A DNA stretch of 64,000 nt, taken from the NCBI GenBank assembly GCA_922989275.2, contig OV277866.1, positions 58,953,246-59,017,245 of the forward strand. The letters are read 5' to 3'. A model generated the notes under the pieces. That model was not told the DNA's origin and ran no database searches. It worked only from the letters and a program-made list of their open reading frames with translations. Positions within the stretch are counted from its first letter, which is position 1. Each line of letters opens with the position of its first letter. The translations under genes and the position numbers were made by a program. The stretch is from Gari tellinella (taxonomy: Eukaryota > Mollusca > Bivalvia > Cardiida > Psammobiidae). Shown piece after piece: positions 1 to 9,997 of the stretch.

Positions 1-248
1 TAATTCTTACAGTTGGAAGTAGATATTACGGGACTCTGTTGGGACCAACACTTTTTCTGTTTAACACAAGGACGTAATCTCACATTAATTTTTCGATACT
101 CTTGTTCACGAATCCTTTAGTAATCTGTTGTGAAAAACGTCGATAAAAGATGCGAGATTGCAAGGGTACACTCTCGCATCTTTTCCGGCGTTTTACTTAT
201 GTTGTAAAAAACGTTACACCCTTACAATCACTCATCTTTTTTCGGCGT

Positions 249-477
249 TTAATCCATTTGCGCCCTGTGGATTATTCCATTTTTATATATCGGATTAGTC
301 CATTTTTTATCAAAGGGATGCCTGGTCAAAATTTTCATTTTCCTTTTGTTTTATATTGAAATTCCTATCAGCAAACAGTTTAGACTCTGATCAGACGCCG
401 CATAATGCGGCGTCTGATCAGAGTCTACACTGTTTGCCTATGTCCCATTAATGGGATCGTGGGCACAAATGGATTAA
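249..477 (-). mobile_element. P1 MITE, complete, TTAA-flanked
   Basis: Both ends are TTAA (249-252 and 474-477) next to AATCCATTTGCGCCC and its counterpart GGGCACAAATGGATTAA. The centre is a palindrome with the arm GACTCTGATCAGACGCCGC. TTAA sites and CCC/GGG ends are typical of piggyBac-type elements; that assignment is inference. It has no coding capacity. Confidence 0.85.
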
Positions 478-616
478 CCAACATTGTAAAATAGAAAAAT
501 TGTTGGCTCCCAACAGGAGTTTGCTAGCTGTCGCACCAAGAATTTCTAAATTGTCCTGCGAAAACCCGCGTCCTAAACGTAGCCCCTGCCAAAGTTAAAC
601 GGGTTTATATCTGCGA

Positions 617-690
617 ATGCAAACATTTTGGATCCAGATCAGACCCCAGTTACGCGAAGTCTTATCTGGGTCCAATCTTTGCAAATGAAA
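617..690. repeat. Degraded GATCC-type palindrome fragment
   Basis: GCAAACATTTTGGATCCAGATC is followed by a partly complementary arm ending GGGTCCAATCTTTGC. This is a decayed central palindrome of the P4/P5 kind with no recognisable element ends. Confidence 0.5.
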
Positions 691-1077
691 GCATAATTGC
701 GTTTATCGGAAGAAAGATAAATAGACCTTCAACTATCCAAAGGTGACACATTAAAATCAGTTGTGTATCGGTTTCATTTTAACTTTTCACCCTAAGGCAC
801 GTTGATCATGCTCAGATTTGGAGATCAAAATCAAACCTAGAAACAGTTACTTATGACAATATGCGGCGCTCTTAGACGTTATCGATGAAGAAGATTCATT
901 AATGGCAGACTATAGACAAAGCAAGGGGTCGTCTGCCTTGCTTTCGTCTGTTGAAAACACAACTTAACTGTCAGCGGGATTGCAAACAAACCAAACATCA
1001 AATTGCCCCCCCACTCACCCTGACCGACAAATGCTTCATCGTAGTGTTTTTACTCTGCTGATTAACTTTTGGTATAT
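691..1077. other. Unrecognised stretch
   Basis: I see no gene, no clear terminal repeat and no tandem array here. Confidence 0.4.
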
Positions 1078-1155
1078 GTGCAAACAATTTGGATCCAAAT
1101 CAGACCCCGAGAAACCCGGCGTCTGATCAGGATATAAACTGTTTGATAATGCATT
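1078..1155. repeat. Degraded GATCC-type palindrome fragment
   Basis: GCAAACAATTTGGATCC is followed after about 25 bp by GGCGTCTGATCAGGAT and AAACTGTTTG. The arms are imperfect and no family ends can be found. Confidence 0.5.
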
Positions 1156-1299
1156 TTAGATTTCTGAAAATTGAAACATAAGCGCATAAAACTGTATGTT
1201 TAAGGTTGCAAACGACATTTAAAAGCATAGATACTGATAGGGGATGGGTTAAAAGTTGATTTATTTACTAATAGTATATTATTTAAGTATAATATGTTA

Positions 1300-1475
1300 C
1301 AGTGGGTACTACATGTACGTTATTCTGTCCCAACAAACGCGTTTAAGCTAAAACTAAACCGGCATCAGGCAAGGCAATATACTGTTTGCCACTCAAATTA
1401 ACATGAACAGTCTACATTTTACTGCAATGCGTTTCATATTCGTTTAAACGGGACGGAAGAACGTCTTCTCCGTTG
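1300..1475 (+). mobile_element. M1 MITE, internally deleted
   Basis: Starts TA-CAGTGGGTACT and ends TCTCCGTTG-TA. It keeps the left-end block CAACAAACGCGTTTAAGC and the right-end block CGTTTAAACGGGACGG, but most of the central palindrome is lost. At 176 bp it is shorter than the 245 bp of intact copies. Confidence 0.75.
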
Positions 1476-1587
1476 TACCAACACAGAGATAGTTTTCCTT
1501 AAAACCAAAACTCAGATACGCTATATAACATTATATTTGCCGTCATTGAGTGAAGGTGCAAAGTCATCGTTTCAGGTGGCATTATTC

Positions 1588-1813
1588 TTAACCTATTACC
1601 ACATAGCCTGTTTCTAATTTTAAAGATACATGTAGTTGACTTCTTAAATCAGGTTGAAAGTAAAACAGAATGCGCCCTCAGGCACAGTCTGCTGTACTTT
1701 TAGCCTGCTTTAAGCTACATGTATCATCTGCTAGAAAATAGAAACTATTGCTTATGTACTTATTAATAACATTATAAATTGGAACTATTTTGTTAAGTGG
1801 AGGAATTAATTAG
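1588..1813 (+). mobile_element. P3 MITE, right end broken
   Basis: Begins TTAACCTATTACCACATAGCCTG. The centre has the hairpin module GAAAGTAAAACAGAATGCGC with a degraded complement ending CAGCCTGCTTTAAG. The right side runs to GGAGGAATTAATTAG, where it abuts an M1 fragment, so the right end is lost or joined. Confidence 0.65.
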
Positions 1814-1964
1814 AGGCGTCTGATCCGGCTCCAAACTCTTTGCCACTCAGATAAAAATGAAAAGTCAGAATTGTCAAAAAGTTCCTTTTCTAGAGTTAAT
1901 TGTTTTGCATTTGCGTTTCGTTTGCGTTTAAACGGGAAAGAATAGCGTATTATCCACTGTCCAA
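1813..1964 (+). mobile_element. M1 MITE, right half only
   Basis: Begins inside the core (GGCGTCTGATCCGGCTCC) and runs through TTTAAACGGGAAAGAATAGC to TATCCACTGTCC. The left half is missing at the junction with the preceding P3. Confidence 0.7.
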
Positions 1965-2624
1965 ATACAACACTGTCCCTAGCTACGGTGATAATGAGAT
2001 CTTCCAACGAGCACAACCTGAAAACTTTATTGAAATGTCCTGAACACGTGGTTATAACTTTGAGATGGGTCTGAGATCATTCTAAAGCTTTAGGTTGGCC
2101 AGCTTTGAGCAATTTGCTCAAATCTGACAACACAAAGGCTTACATGTAGTAACGCGCTTAGACTCAACTCAAACGCCTTATGTTTGTTTATAGGCATTGG
2201 CCCAGGCATGAATGAGTTCCTGAGAAAAAAAACCTTGTTTCTGATAAAGTTTCTTTAATTTAGAACAGTTTAAAATAAAGTGTCTGCAAATTAATCGAGC
2301 AAAGTTGATAAAACATCATAATAAAAAACCCCAAACATTGCCATAGACAAAAAAGATTGATGTCAAAAAGGAAATTAACTCTTCTACAGAATTAATGAAA
2401 CTAATATTACATGTACAAGTCGCGACTTATATTATTAAGTACAAAATTAAAACCTGTACGAAAAGTCTTATTCCAAGATGTCAGTTTAATTTCATAATGC
2501 ATGTTGTTATATAGACTGCCGCCATAAAAAACGAAACAGCGCAAAACACACCCGGGAAAAAACCGCATACTTATCAAATATATTAACCCATTCAATATCA
2601 GGTTTTATTACACCAGTATCTGGT
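1965..2624. other. Unrecognised stretch with one short shared repeat
   Basis: Apart from about 75 bp near 2105-2180 (TTGCTCAAATCTGAC then AGACTCAACTCAAACG), which resembles stretches near 48240-48330 and 52148-52225, nothing is recognisable. Confidence 0.4.
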
Positions 2625-2700
2625 ATACAAAATCACTTTGGATCCTGATCACATATCGGGTATCCTGGCGTCTGATCGGGATCCAAACTATTTGACAGTT
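2625..2700. repeat. Degraded GATCC-type palindrome fragment
   Basis: TTTGGATCCTGATCAC on the left and GGCGTCTGATCGGGATCC then AAACTATTTGACAG on the right form an imperfect palindrome. No family ends are seen. Confidence 0.5.
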
Positions 2701-3017
2701 ATTTCAATGGTTGGTTTTAGTCTAAATGCAATAATTCCTTAAAATGAGAAGCAAAACATGGCGAAGGTTTGAAGGGTTTGCCTAATGATAAACCTGATTA
2801 TGCTGCCATCATATGCGCAGTTCTATTGCTTATACAACTGCATGTTATTAAATTCTGACTGTGTAATTACACGAATGTATGAACGAACAACCCATTTATG
2901 CAATTTGTTTATAAACTTTATACGTGTATTGGAACAGCATTGTTGATCTATCATTTAAATGGACATGGCGTACAACATGTAAGGACGACGACATAATATG
3001 GTACAGGCGATTCGTAC
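2701..3017. other. Unrecognised stretch
   Basis: No gene-like or repeat-like signal was recognised. Confidence 0.35.
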
Positions 3018-3262
3018 AGTGGAGAATGTGTTATTCTTTCCCAATAAACGCGTTTACGCTAAAACTATTATTTGCAGTGCAAACAGTTTGGAGCCAGATC
3101 ATACGCCGGGTAACCCGGCGTCTGATCAGGCTCCAAACTGTTTGCCACCAAGATAAAGATGAATGATCAGAATTGTCAAAAAGTTGTACTTTTCTACGTT
3201 TTAGTGTTTTGCGTTTGCGTACGTTTGCGTTTAAACGGGAAAGAATAACAGATTCTCCACTG
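3018..3262 (+). mobile_element. M1 MITE, complete
   Basis: 245 bp flanked by TA on both sides, with ends CAGTGGAGAATGTG and ATTCTCCACTG. The order inside is CCCAATAAACGCG block, palindrome (GGAGCC, GACGCCGGGTAACCCGGCGTC, GGCTCC), then TTTAAACGGGAAAGAATAAC. TA target sites and CAGT ends suggest Tc1/mariner-type mobilisation. Confidence 0.92.
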
Positions 3263-3287
3263 TATGTTCCTTTCCTTTATGCAGTAC

Positions 3288-3365
3288 AGTGAAACCCCTC
3301 TAAACCGGAACCTCTAAATACTGAAGTACTCTCTAAACCGGACAAAAACTTTGGTCCAATTTCGA
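3288..3365. mobile_element. Possible end of another TA MITE
   Basis: CAGTGAAACCCCTCTAAACC is followed by an internal repeat of CTCTAAACCGGA. It looks like one end of a mariner-type MITE, but no matching second end was found. Confidence 0.35.
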
Positions 3366-3378
3366 ACGCTTTTTTATT

Positions 3379-3540
3379 TTAACACATTACACCATAAATA
3401 TGCTTTTTTTACGCCTTTGATTTATTCCTTTACTGAATAAAATACATTCATGAATATGTATTATCATAAATATTTTCTATATTTTAGCAGATGATAATTT
3501 AAAACAGTTTGAAAGTAAAGCAGAATGCGCCTTAAGGCTA
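3379..3540 (+). mobile_element. P3 MITE, left half
   Basis: Starts TTAACACATTACACCATAAATATGC, which matches the left end of the copy at 18352. It continues to the hairpin module GAAAGTAAAGCAGAATGCGCC and then breaks off at AAGGCTAGAAC. Confidence 0.6.
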
Positions 3541-4009
3541 GAACGTTGTCCCCCTTTGAGTCAGATAAAGTCTTTGGCGAACAACTTACTTTACATAATA
3601 TTAGTCAGTAATTGTAATTATCTCTATATAATGTTAATGCGCATTTAAAATAATCAAATAATTAACTATGAGTAATTTCATAATCCATAGAGGCGTAGTT
3701 TCACCAAAAACATATTCCGTGAATTGATTAATCCCCATTTCTACGATTTAATGCCCTGTTCCGCAGCAGGAAAGCTGCAAATTGCCTTCAACCTAGCCCA
3801 TGAAAAATATAACACACTCAAAATGGAGCGGCCTGCTGGTGCAATCGAATAACTAGGGACATAAATCATAGCATTTTTATGTTTTATAACACCTATATTC
3901 GTTCGTAAGTATAAGAAAAGTTAATAGTTCCCGCCCGACTTTATTGTGTAAAGCATTTACTATAAAACCTATCTTAAACGATGTTTAAAATCAGTATCAC
4001 TGTCGGTGC
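3541..4009. other. Unrecognised stretch
   Basis: Nothing recognised. Confidence 0.35.
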
Positions 4010-4259
4010 TTAACTCATTGAGCACTAGTGACGCATATATGCGTCCTCTACCAAAATTGTACGTATGAAGAGTACACTTGTCTAATGCAAACAGTGAAGT
4101 CCCTGATTAGAGGGCTCCTGCAGGAGCCCTCTAATCAGTGACTTCACTGTTTGTTATTTTGCAATATATTATAAAAACAACCATAAATAGTCCGAAATGG
4201 AACAGCCTTTATTGTAAACTAGAATTGTCCATTGGAAGTATCAGGGGAAAATGAGTTAA
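4010..4259 (+). mobile_element. P2 MITE, complete, TTAA-flanked
   Basis: TTAA at 4010-4013 and 4256-4259. The left end reads CTCATTGAGCACTAGTGACG and the right end GGGGAAAATGAG. The central palindrome is perfect around AGAGGGCTCCTGCAGGAGCC, bounded by GCAAACAGTGAAG and CTTCACTGTTTG. Confidence 0.88.
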
Positions 4260-4706
4260 GGCATGTTGCAGCTTATTGCAAGACAAAGGTAAGGTAGAAA
4301 GCTCTTATTTGAGATTTCCGCCTGTAAGGTCGTCTTACATTAAGTAGATTCCTATCTTGAAATCCAGCCGTTCGTCTTGGTCTATTTTGCCAAAGAGTGG
4401 TTAAAGGTATAAAATAACAGTAGCATCCGTCAGTGTACTACATGTAAGCTTGTGTTTTAGTTGTATCCATTCAACAAGGCGTTTTACATTTACATGTTCA
4501 AATAAAAGTTATATTCATTATACATGGATTTTATTACTCCGATATCCGAGTAGCATAATGTTTTTATTGGTACCTTGACGCCTGTTTCTGATATATATGT
4601 ATAAGTTCAAAAATCTGCAAGTGTTTCTATCGTCGGCTTTTCATGGGATAAGCCGCTATTATGCTGCAATTATCTTTTAAGCTAAAAGAATCAAAACCAC
4701 GACCAA
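4260..4706. other. Unrecognised stretch
   Basis: Nothing recognised. Confidence 0.35.
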
Positions 4707-5183
4707 TTAACCTCTTCACTGCCTTGCCAAAAATTGCCTTGCCCTGACTGCAATGATTACAGTGGAGAATCTGTTATTCTTTCCCAATGAACGCGTTTAC
4801 GCTAAAACTATTATTTGCAGTGCAAACAGTTTGGAGCCAGATCAGACGCCGGGTAACCCGGCGTCTGATCAGGCTCCAAACTGTTTGCCACCAAGATAAA
4901 CATGAAATATCAGAATTGTCCAAAAGTTGTACTTTTCTACGTTTTAGTGCTTTGCGTTTGCGTACGTTTGCGTTTAAACGGGAAAGAATAACAGATTCTC
5001 CACTGTATTTGCAAAAAGCTTGAACCCTGATCAGACGCCGCGTTTCACAGCGATCCGAACTGTTTGACACTCATTGCAATATTGTTTTAGTCAAATTACC
5101 GAAAATTTAAGTTTGAGAGATAAAATCAGACAACAGAACTAATGTTTAAACCTTATAACATCATGGCAGTGAATGGTTTCAAC
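4707..5183 (+). mobile_element. P5 MITE split by a nested M1
   Basis: The left end is TTAACCTCTTCACTGCC and the right end CATGGCAGTGAATGGTT. The palindrome remnant AACCCTGATCAGACGCCGCG lies at about 5022-5045. An M1 copy (4760-5005) sits in its left part with a TA duplication, so P5 is the older insertion. Confidence 0.7.
4760..5005 (+). mobile_element. M1 MITE, complete, nested in P5
   Basis: Ends CAGTGGAGAATCTG and CAGATTCTCCACTG, TA on both sides. The core GACGCCGGGTAACCCGGCGTC is perfectly palindromic. It is near-identical to the copies at 32078 and 61085, which suggests recent spread. Confidence 0.93.
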
Positions 5184-5929
5184 CGCGCATACAGTAATTC
5201 TCAACAATTACGACCTCTAATGGAATTTTCACCCGTTAATTGAAATACTAGATGCAGCTTATAATAAGAAGATAGTGAAACAGGAGCTTTCTGCTTTACT
5301 TTATTATGCCTTTTGCGAATATACATGCCTTCCACTCTATCATTTTTGTGGTGGTACCATCTGGGTATACTTTTTACATACATGTAATTATAATTATGAT
5401 CTCTTTACTTTCAAGCTTGACTTCTTTGGTATCCTATTTTTTTAAAATCCAAATCAGACACAACGTCACTCAACGTCTATCATAATCAACTCTATTTGAC
5501 ACTCGTATCGAAGTGTCTTCAATCAAAATAGCTAGAATCAAAAGTTGAGATATAAGCTGACGACAATTTGAAGATAGACGGTAATACGGATGTAATGGGA
5601 TTTAACCGCTGTAATTTCGTTAACTACATGCGTTTATTTTCATAATAAAGGTCGCCTTCATTTTGGGATATGTTCCTCGTTAACTGATCGTCAAATGCTT
5701 CGCTAATAATTCCAAGAACAATTTACCAATTAACATTAATTAAAATTTATAGAACACCAGATATGTTTACGATATTTTCTGGCTTAACGAACGCACCTGC
5801 AAAAAATAACTTCCATGTTAAACATTATCATGTTAAAATATCGTATGCTATAGACTTATATTCTGTAGTGTGTCAATATCGAGACATTTATGTATTTAAA
5901 CTGAACAAATCTTATCATGATTGACAAAT
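5184..5929. other. Unrecognised stretch
   Basis: No gene or complete repeat was recognised. Short reading frames here have no domain-like composition. Confidence 0.4.
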
Positions 5930-5998
5930 GGCTTAGATCCTGACCAGACGCCGCGTTACTTTGTGTCTTGTCAGGTTCCAAACTGTTTGCAAATGGAA
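5930..5998. repeat. Degraded GATCC-type palindrome fragment
   Basis: TTAGATCCTGACCAGACGCC and, after a short loop, GTCAGGTTCCAAACTGTTTGC form an imperfect palindrome. Confidence 0.55.
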
Positions 5999-6417
5999 GT
6001 GAAGCTTAGATTGGCATGATTAGGGGTAATGATAGAGTAAAACCCTTTTCGTGTAGCGGCATATCTGGCATATCAGGATAATAAAGATTTTATTCCTGAA
6101 AGTCCATTACTGTGTTTGTTCTGCCTTTGTTTTGCCATTTGATGATATTTAATACACCAATTATGTTAAGTCTTTAAATATGACATGATCCACAGAATTA
6201 GACCCCAATTATCGGGAATTCAAAGTTACGACATAAAATAATAATATCGGCATGTCGTCATACCAAGTTTAATGTGGTTTTGTTACCGTTTTGTTACAGT
6301 AAATGCATATGAAATATGCATGTTGCCACCAATAAAAACGCACAACAGGAAAGTACTTAAAATATACAATAAGGCTCTGAAAAAACCACCTCCTATTGCT
6401 TGTTTTCAAAGCGACGG
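5999..6417. other. Unrecognised stretch
   Basis: Nothing recognised. Confidence 0.35.
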
Positions 6418-6475
6418 CTTATAGTAGTAGTGGTAGAAGCAACAGTAGCAGCAGACGTAGTAGTAGCAGTTGTAC
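6418..6475. repeat. Imperfect AGT/AGC trinucleotide microsatellite
   Basis: Runs of TAGTAGTAGT, AGCAGCAG and GTAGTAGTAG broken by substitutions. Confidence 0.75.
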
Positions 6476-6684
6476 TAGATTTAGTGTTTCTATTTCTGTA
6501 GCTTCGGTTTTGTAAACAGTAAAATCTCTCCATCACGACCGCTTAGAATTTACCAGTCGGTGGTCTCAAAGACAGCGGACGTCTCAAAGCAAGATGAAAG
6601 CAAAGCGGAAAGATAATAAAGGAACCATCCGCTTTAATTCAATCCCGCCTCAAACGACTACCTAATCCAAGCAATAAACATGTA

Positions 6685-6922
6685 CAGTGAAGAAAACATT
6701 ATTCTGTCCCGTTTAAACAGAAACGAAACGCAAACGCATTTCAATAGAGTTGTGGAAATTACACCTTTTTGACAATTCTGACTGTTTATTTTAATCCAAG
6801 TTGCAAACAGTTTGGAGCCTGATTAGACGCCGGGTGACCCGGCGTCTGATCAGGCTTCAAACTGTTGGCAATTGAAATAACAATTTTAGCGTAAACGCGT
6901 TTATTGGGAAATAATAACTCTG
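6685..6922 (-). mobile_element. M1 MITE, diverged right end
   Basis: Starts TA-CAGTGAAGAAAACATT, then GTCCCGTTTAAACAG and the palindrome GACGCCGGGTGACCCGGCGTC. It ends with the inverted CGCGTTTATTGGGAAATAAT block and a decayed tip (CTCTGTA). Confidence 0.8.
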
Positions 6923-7587
6923 TAACCTCATATAGTGATCGCAATATAGAGAGGCATAAGTTTTATTTCTTTCAATGTAGACAGACATGACACTATTTCT
7001 GCTGTAGACGAAATTGTTTGCAGACGTTAATGGTATGTCATATGAATGTTAAATGTTTATTCAATCATTGAAAATATTACTGTCTTAGAAAACTTGACAA
7101 AACAATCACTCAATATTTTCAAAATGCTAATTCAGTCACGCAAATATAGTTCAAAACCAATAAACAAATATATTTTTAACAAGTCTGTTACTTTATCATT
7201 TACAGAGAATACAATACGCCAGTTAACGCGCCTGTGCTAAGACATATGTATATGAAATAAAGAATATAATTATATATATATATATGTAGATTCAAAAGAT
7301 CAGACACCGATTAATTTGTTCGCCACTCAGATTTTAAGAAATTAGAAATCTATAATAAAATACGAAACATTTTTTTTGGTTTTTATTCCAAGTGACAATA
7401 TCAAGTGTTTAACCAATTAACTTGATCAATATTGACGTTACTAAACCAGCACCAGTGTTTTAAAACATGTTTTATATAGGCCTCCATTTGTTTCAATTGT
7501 AGCGCATAGATTGTTGTCACCCGATTTTAGCACTTGCAACTTCATATAATACAATGAAAAATGGTTGGTTGGTATATCTGGCATATA
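6923..7587. other. Mostly unrecognised, with a TA dinucleotide run
   Basis: A TA run lies near 7267-7286. A weak GATCAGACACCG palindrome remnant lies near 7298-7310. No gene recognised. Confidence 0.4.
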
Positions 7588-7808
7588 TAGTGGAGTGGAG
7601 AAGATGTTATTTTTTCTCGTTTAAACGCAAACGAAACGCAAACCCTTTGGAATAACATGCAGAAAAGGGTAACTCTTTGACAACTTTGACAATTAATTTG
7701 ATCTGAGTGGCAACCCGTTTGGAGCCTGATCAGAAGACTGTTTGCAGTTGAACTAATAGTTTTAGTGTATATGCGTTTATTGGGAATGAATAAACGTCTT
7801 ATCACCTG
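7588..7808 (-). mobile_element. M1 MITE, degraded
   Basis: The tips are TAGTGGAGTGGAGAAG and TCACCTG-TA. It keeps CGTTTAAACGCAAACG and the inverted CGTTTATTGGGAATG block, with a shortened core (GGAGCCTGATCAGAAGACTG). Its right end touches the truncated 5' end of LINE-1. Confidence 0.7.
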
Positions 7809-7816
7809 TACATTTG

Positions 7817-8457
7817 TACATAGGCAACATCTACATAACCGCTATTAAACGACTTAAGAGGAATAAGTCCCCATGTCCAAGTGATAATCCTCTGAATGAG
7901 TACTTTATAGAGTCAGTAGATATTTTAGGCGGTCATATAACTGACATTTTTAATAAATTTTTTAATTCTGGTTATTTTTCTGAACTATGGGCACATGGTT
8001 TTATTGTACCTATACATAAAAAGGGGGATAAGAATACACCTAACAATTACAGGGGCATTACGCTACTGAGCAATCTCGGCAAGCTTTTCATGGGTATACT
8101 CACTACACGGGTTGAAAAATGGTTCAGCGATCACACTTTTTTATCAGACGCTCAATTTGGTTTCAGAAAAGGCTGTAGTACAGTCGATGCAATATTTGTT
8201 TTACACAATTTAATTGAGCACGTGTTAACACAAAACTTAAGATTACCGTGTGCATTTGTCGACCTAAAGAAGGCGTTTGAATCTGTCTACCGCAATGCAT
8301 TATGGTTTAAATTGTATAATATGGGTTTAGATAGTAAGCTCCTTGTAATGTTAAAGCTTTGTACTCTGTCGTAAAATCGTGTGTCAAACACTGTAACTCT
8401 TACTCTGACTTCTTCAATATATCAGTCGGAGCTATGTTTGCTCTATTTTTAGAGGAC
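7817..8457 (+). pseudogene. Reverse transcriptase fragment, fingers and palm (LINE-1)
   Basis: The translation carries recognisable RT blocks: NKSPCPSDNPLNEYF, VPIHKKGDKNTPNNYRGI, LSDAQFGFRKGCSTVDAIF and CAFVDLKKAFESVYR. The last holds the first catalytic aspartate of the F-x-D-x-x-x-AF motif. The reading frame stops at 8372-8374. The DNA continues the homology in another frame (VKSCVKHCNSYSDFFNISVG) up to MFALFLED at about 8457. The block usually found between ISVG and SPLLF (LRQGE and the next few residues) is missing, which is a small internal deletion. It would have polymerised cDNA for target-primed insertion. The copy is inactive. Confidence 0.88.
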
Positions 8458-8463
8458 TAATTA

Positions 8464-8537
8464 TTGATTGCTGCTGACCGTACCAAGGCGGGCTCCTATG
8501 TTGATTGCTGCTGACCGTACCAAGGCGGGCTCCTATG
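8464..8537 (+). repeat. 37-bp tandem duplication (two exact units)
   Basis: TTGATTGCTGCTGACCGTAC starts at 8464 and again at 8501. Both 37-bp units are identical, so the duplication is recent. The related element at 16.4 kb has one unit only. Confidence 0.95.
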
Positions 8538-8589
8538 TTCACTTTGCTTTATGTTTGTTTTGCGTATTGTTTTCTGTTTGGATTGTGGG

Positions 8590-8612
8590 ATTGCGTGTGT
8601 GTGTGTGTGTGT
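8590..8612. repeat. GT dinucleotide microsatellite
   Basis: An uninterrupted GT run lies inside the SINE-like insert. The inverted relative at 16.3 kb has a CA run at the same place. Confidence 0.9.
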
Positions 8613-8709
8613 GTTTGTTTGTTATGGTATGGCTGTGTGTGTGTTCTGCTTTAGAGATGGGTGTATTGTTTGTGTTGCGTTTCCTGCTTGAGTCTTCTTT
8701 CGTATTTAT

Positions 8710-9997
8710 TTAGAGCTATTTTTACAGAATAAAAACACCTCTGGGTTATCTTTTTATGATATTTGTATAATAATTCTTTTGTTTGCTGATGATATGATTC
8801 TAATTGGAAATTCCGTACAAGATTTACAGGATAGTTTAAATAAGCTCTACGAATACTGCCAATATTGGGGCCTTGAGGTTAATACAACTAAAACGAAAGT
8901 AGTTGTTTTTCGCAAAAGAGGACCAGTTTTAACGTGATGAACGTTGGTTTTATAATAATGAACCTTTAGAAATCGTAAACGACTTCAATTACTTAGGTGT
9001 TGTTTTCAATTACACGGGTTCATTTGTATTAAATAACCAGTATATTGTTGGTAAGGCTATCAAGGCGGCTAATATGTTATTATGTAATATCAACAAATAT
9101 GAAATTAGCCCTTTGAAAGCATTACAATTATTTGATTCGTTTGTCGGTTCCGTTTTAAATTATGCTAGCCCTGTCTGGGGGTTTTCAAAGCCTAAAGATA
9201 TTGAGCGTGTACAATTAAAATACTGCAAGGCTATACTTGGAGTTAAACAAAGTACAAGTAATGCAGCTGTTTACGGTGAATTGGGAAGGTACCCCCTATA
9301 TATCAACAGATATGTTCAAATAATTAAATACTGGTGTAATTTGTTAAATACTGACAATATTATTTTAAAAAACGTATATAATGATGTCCGTGAAAGATGT
9401 AAAAAGGGGGCAACTAATTGGGCTTCAAAAGTTAAAGATTTACTCAACCACTTTGGTTTTACAGACGTTTGGGACTATCCAGAAAGTACTGATTTTAAAC
9501 GTTTTACATGTATACCAGTATTTAAACAAAGGGTCATAGATTGTTTTAAGCAACAATGGCACGCTGATTTACAAAACAATAATGTCTTAAGTCACTTGTA
9601 TTTGTATATAAAAGAAGAGTTTGGTATTGAAGAGTACCTGAACACTTTAAAATACAAATCATCAAGGTTTGCATTAACACGATTACGTGTATCTGCACAT
9701 AAACTACGCATCGAGTCTGGAAGATATGGACGAAATCGTTTGGAAAGACACGAAAGAATATGTCAGTTATGTGATAGCAATGATTTAGAAGATGAGTTTC
9801 ACTTTGTTTTAAAGTGTTCAGCGTTTAACAATCTTCGTAGCAAATTTATTAAACGTCATTTCTATCATCACCCAAGTACATGTATGTATAAATTTACAGA
9901 ATTGCTTAAGTCAAAAAGCAAAGTCGTACTGGTAAACTTATGTGAATATATTGTACAAGCCAATAATGTAAGAAGAGATTTACTCTCAGGCTTATAG
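8710..9997 (+). pseudogene. RT catalytic core and C-terminal domain (LINE-1)
   Basis: After the insertion the frame resumes as LELFLQNKNTSGLSFYD and then LLFADDMILIG, where FADD holds the two palm aspartates, followed by EVNTTKTKVVVF. A frameshift near 8932 moves the coding frame. From there an open frame runs to 9997, with its first ATG at 9074. It includes YASPVWGFSKPKDIERVQ, YGELGRYPLYINRY and the zinc motif CQLC-x9-H-x4-C (DLEDEFHFVLKC region). These are typical of the thumb and C-terminal regions of non-LTR retrotransposon ORF2 proteins. The LINE-2 copy at 28.8 kb is clearly similar along the whole length. Confidence 0.88.

Larger units (their letters stand above)
8459..8709 (+). mobile_element. 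SINE-like insertion into the LINE-1 RT domain
   Basis: A foreign block separates the RT codons for LED (8449-8457) from LELFLQ (8710 on). It contains ACCGTACCAAGGCGGGCTCC twice (a 37-bp tandem duplication), a GT-rich middle and the end GAGTCTTCTTTCGTATTTATT. The same 3' end and body occur inverted at 16214-16738, so it is a dispersed element. The copy here is shorter at its 5' side, as expected for 5' truncation. No tRNA head is visible. Confidence 0.7.
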
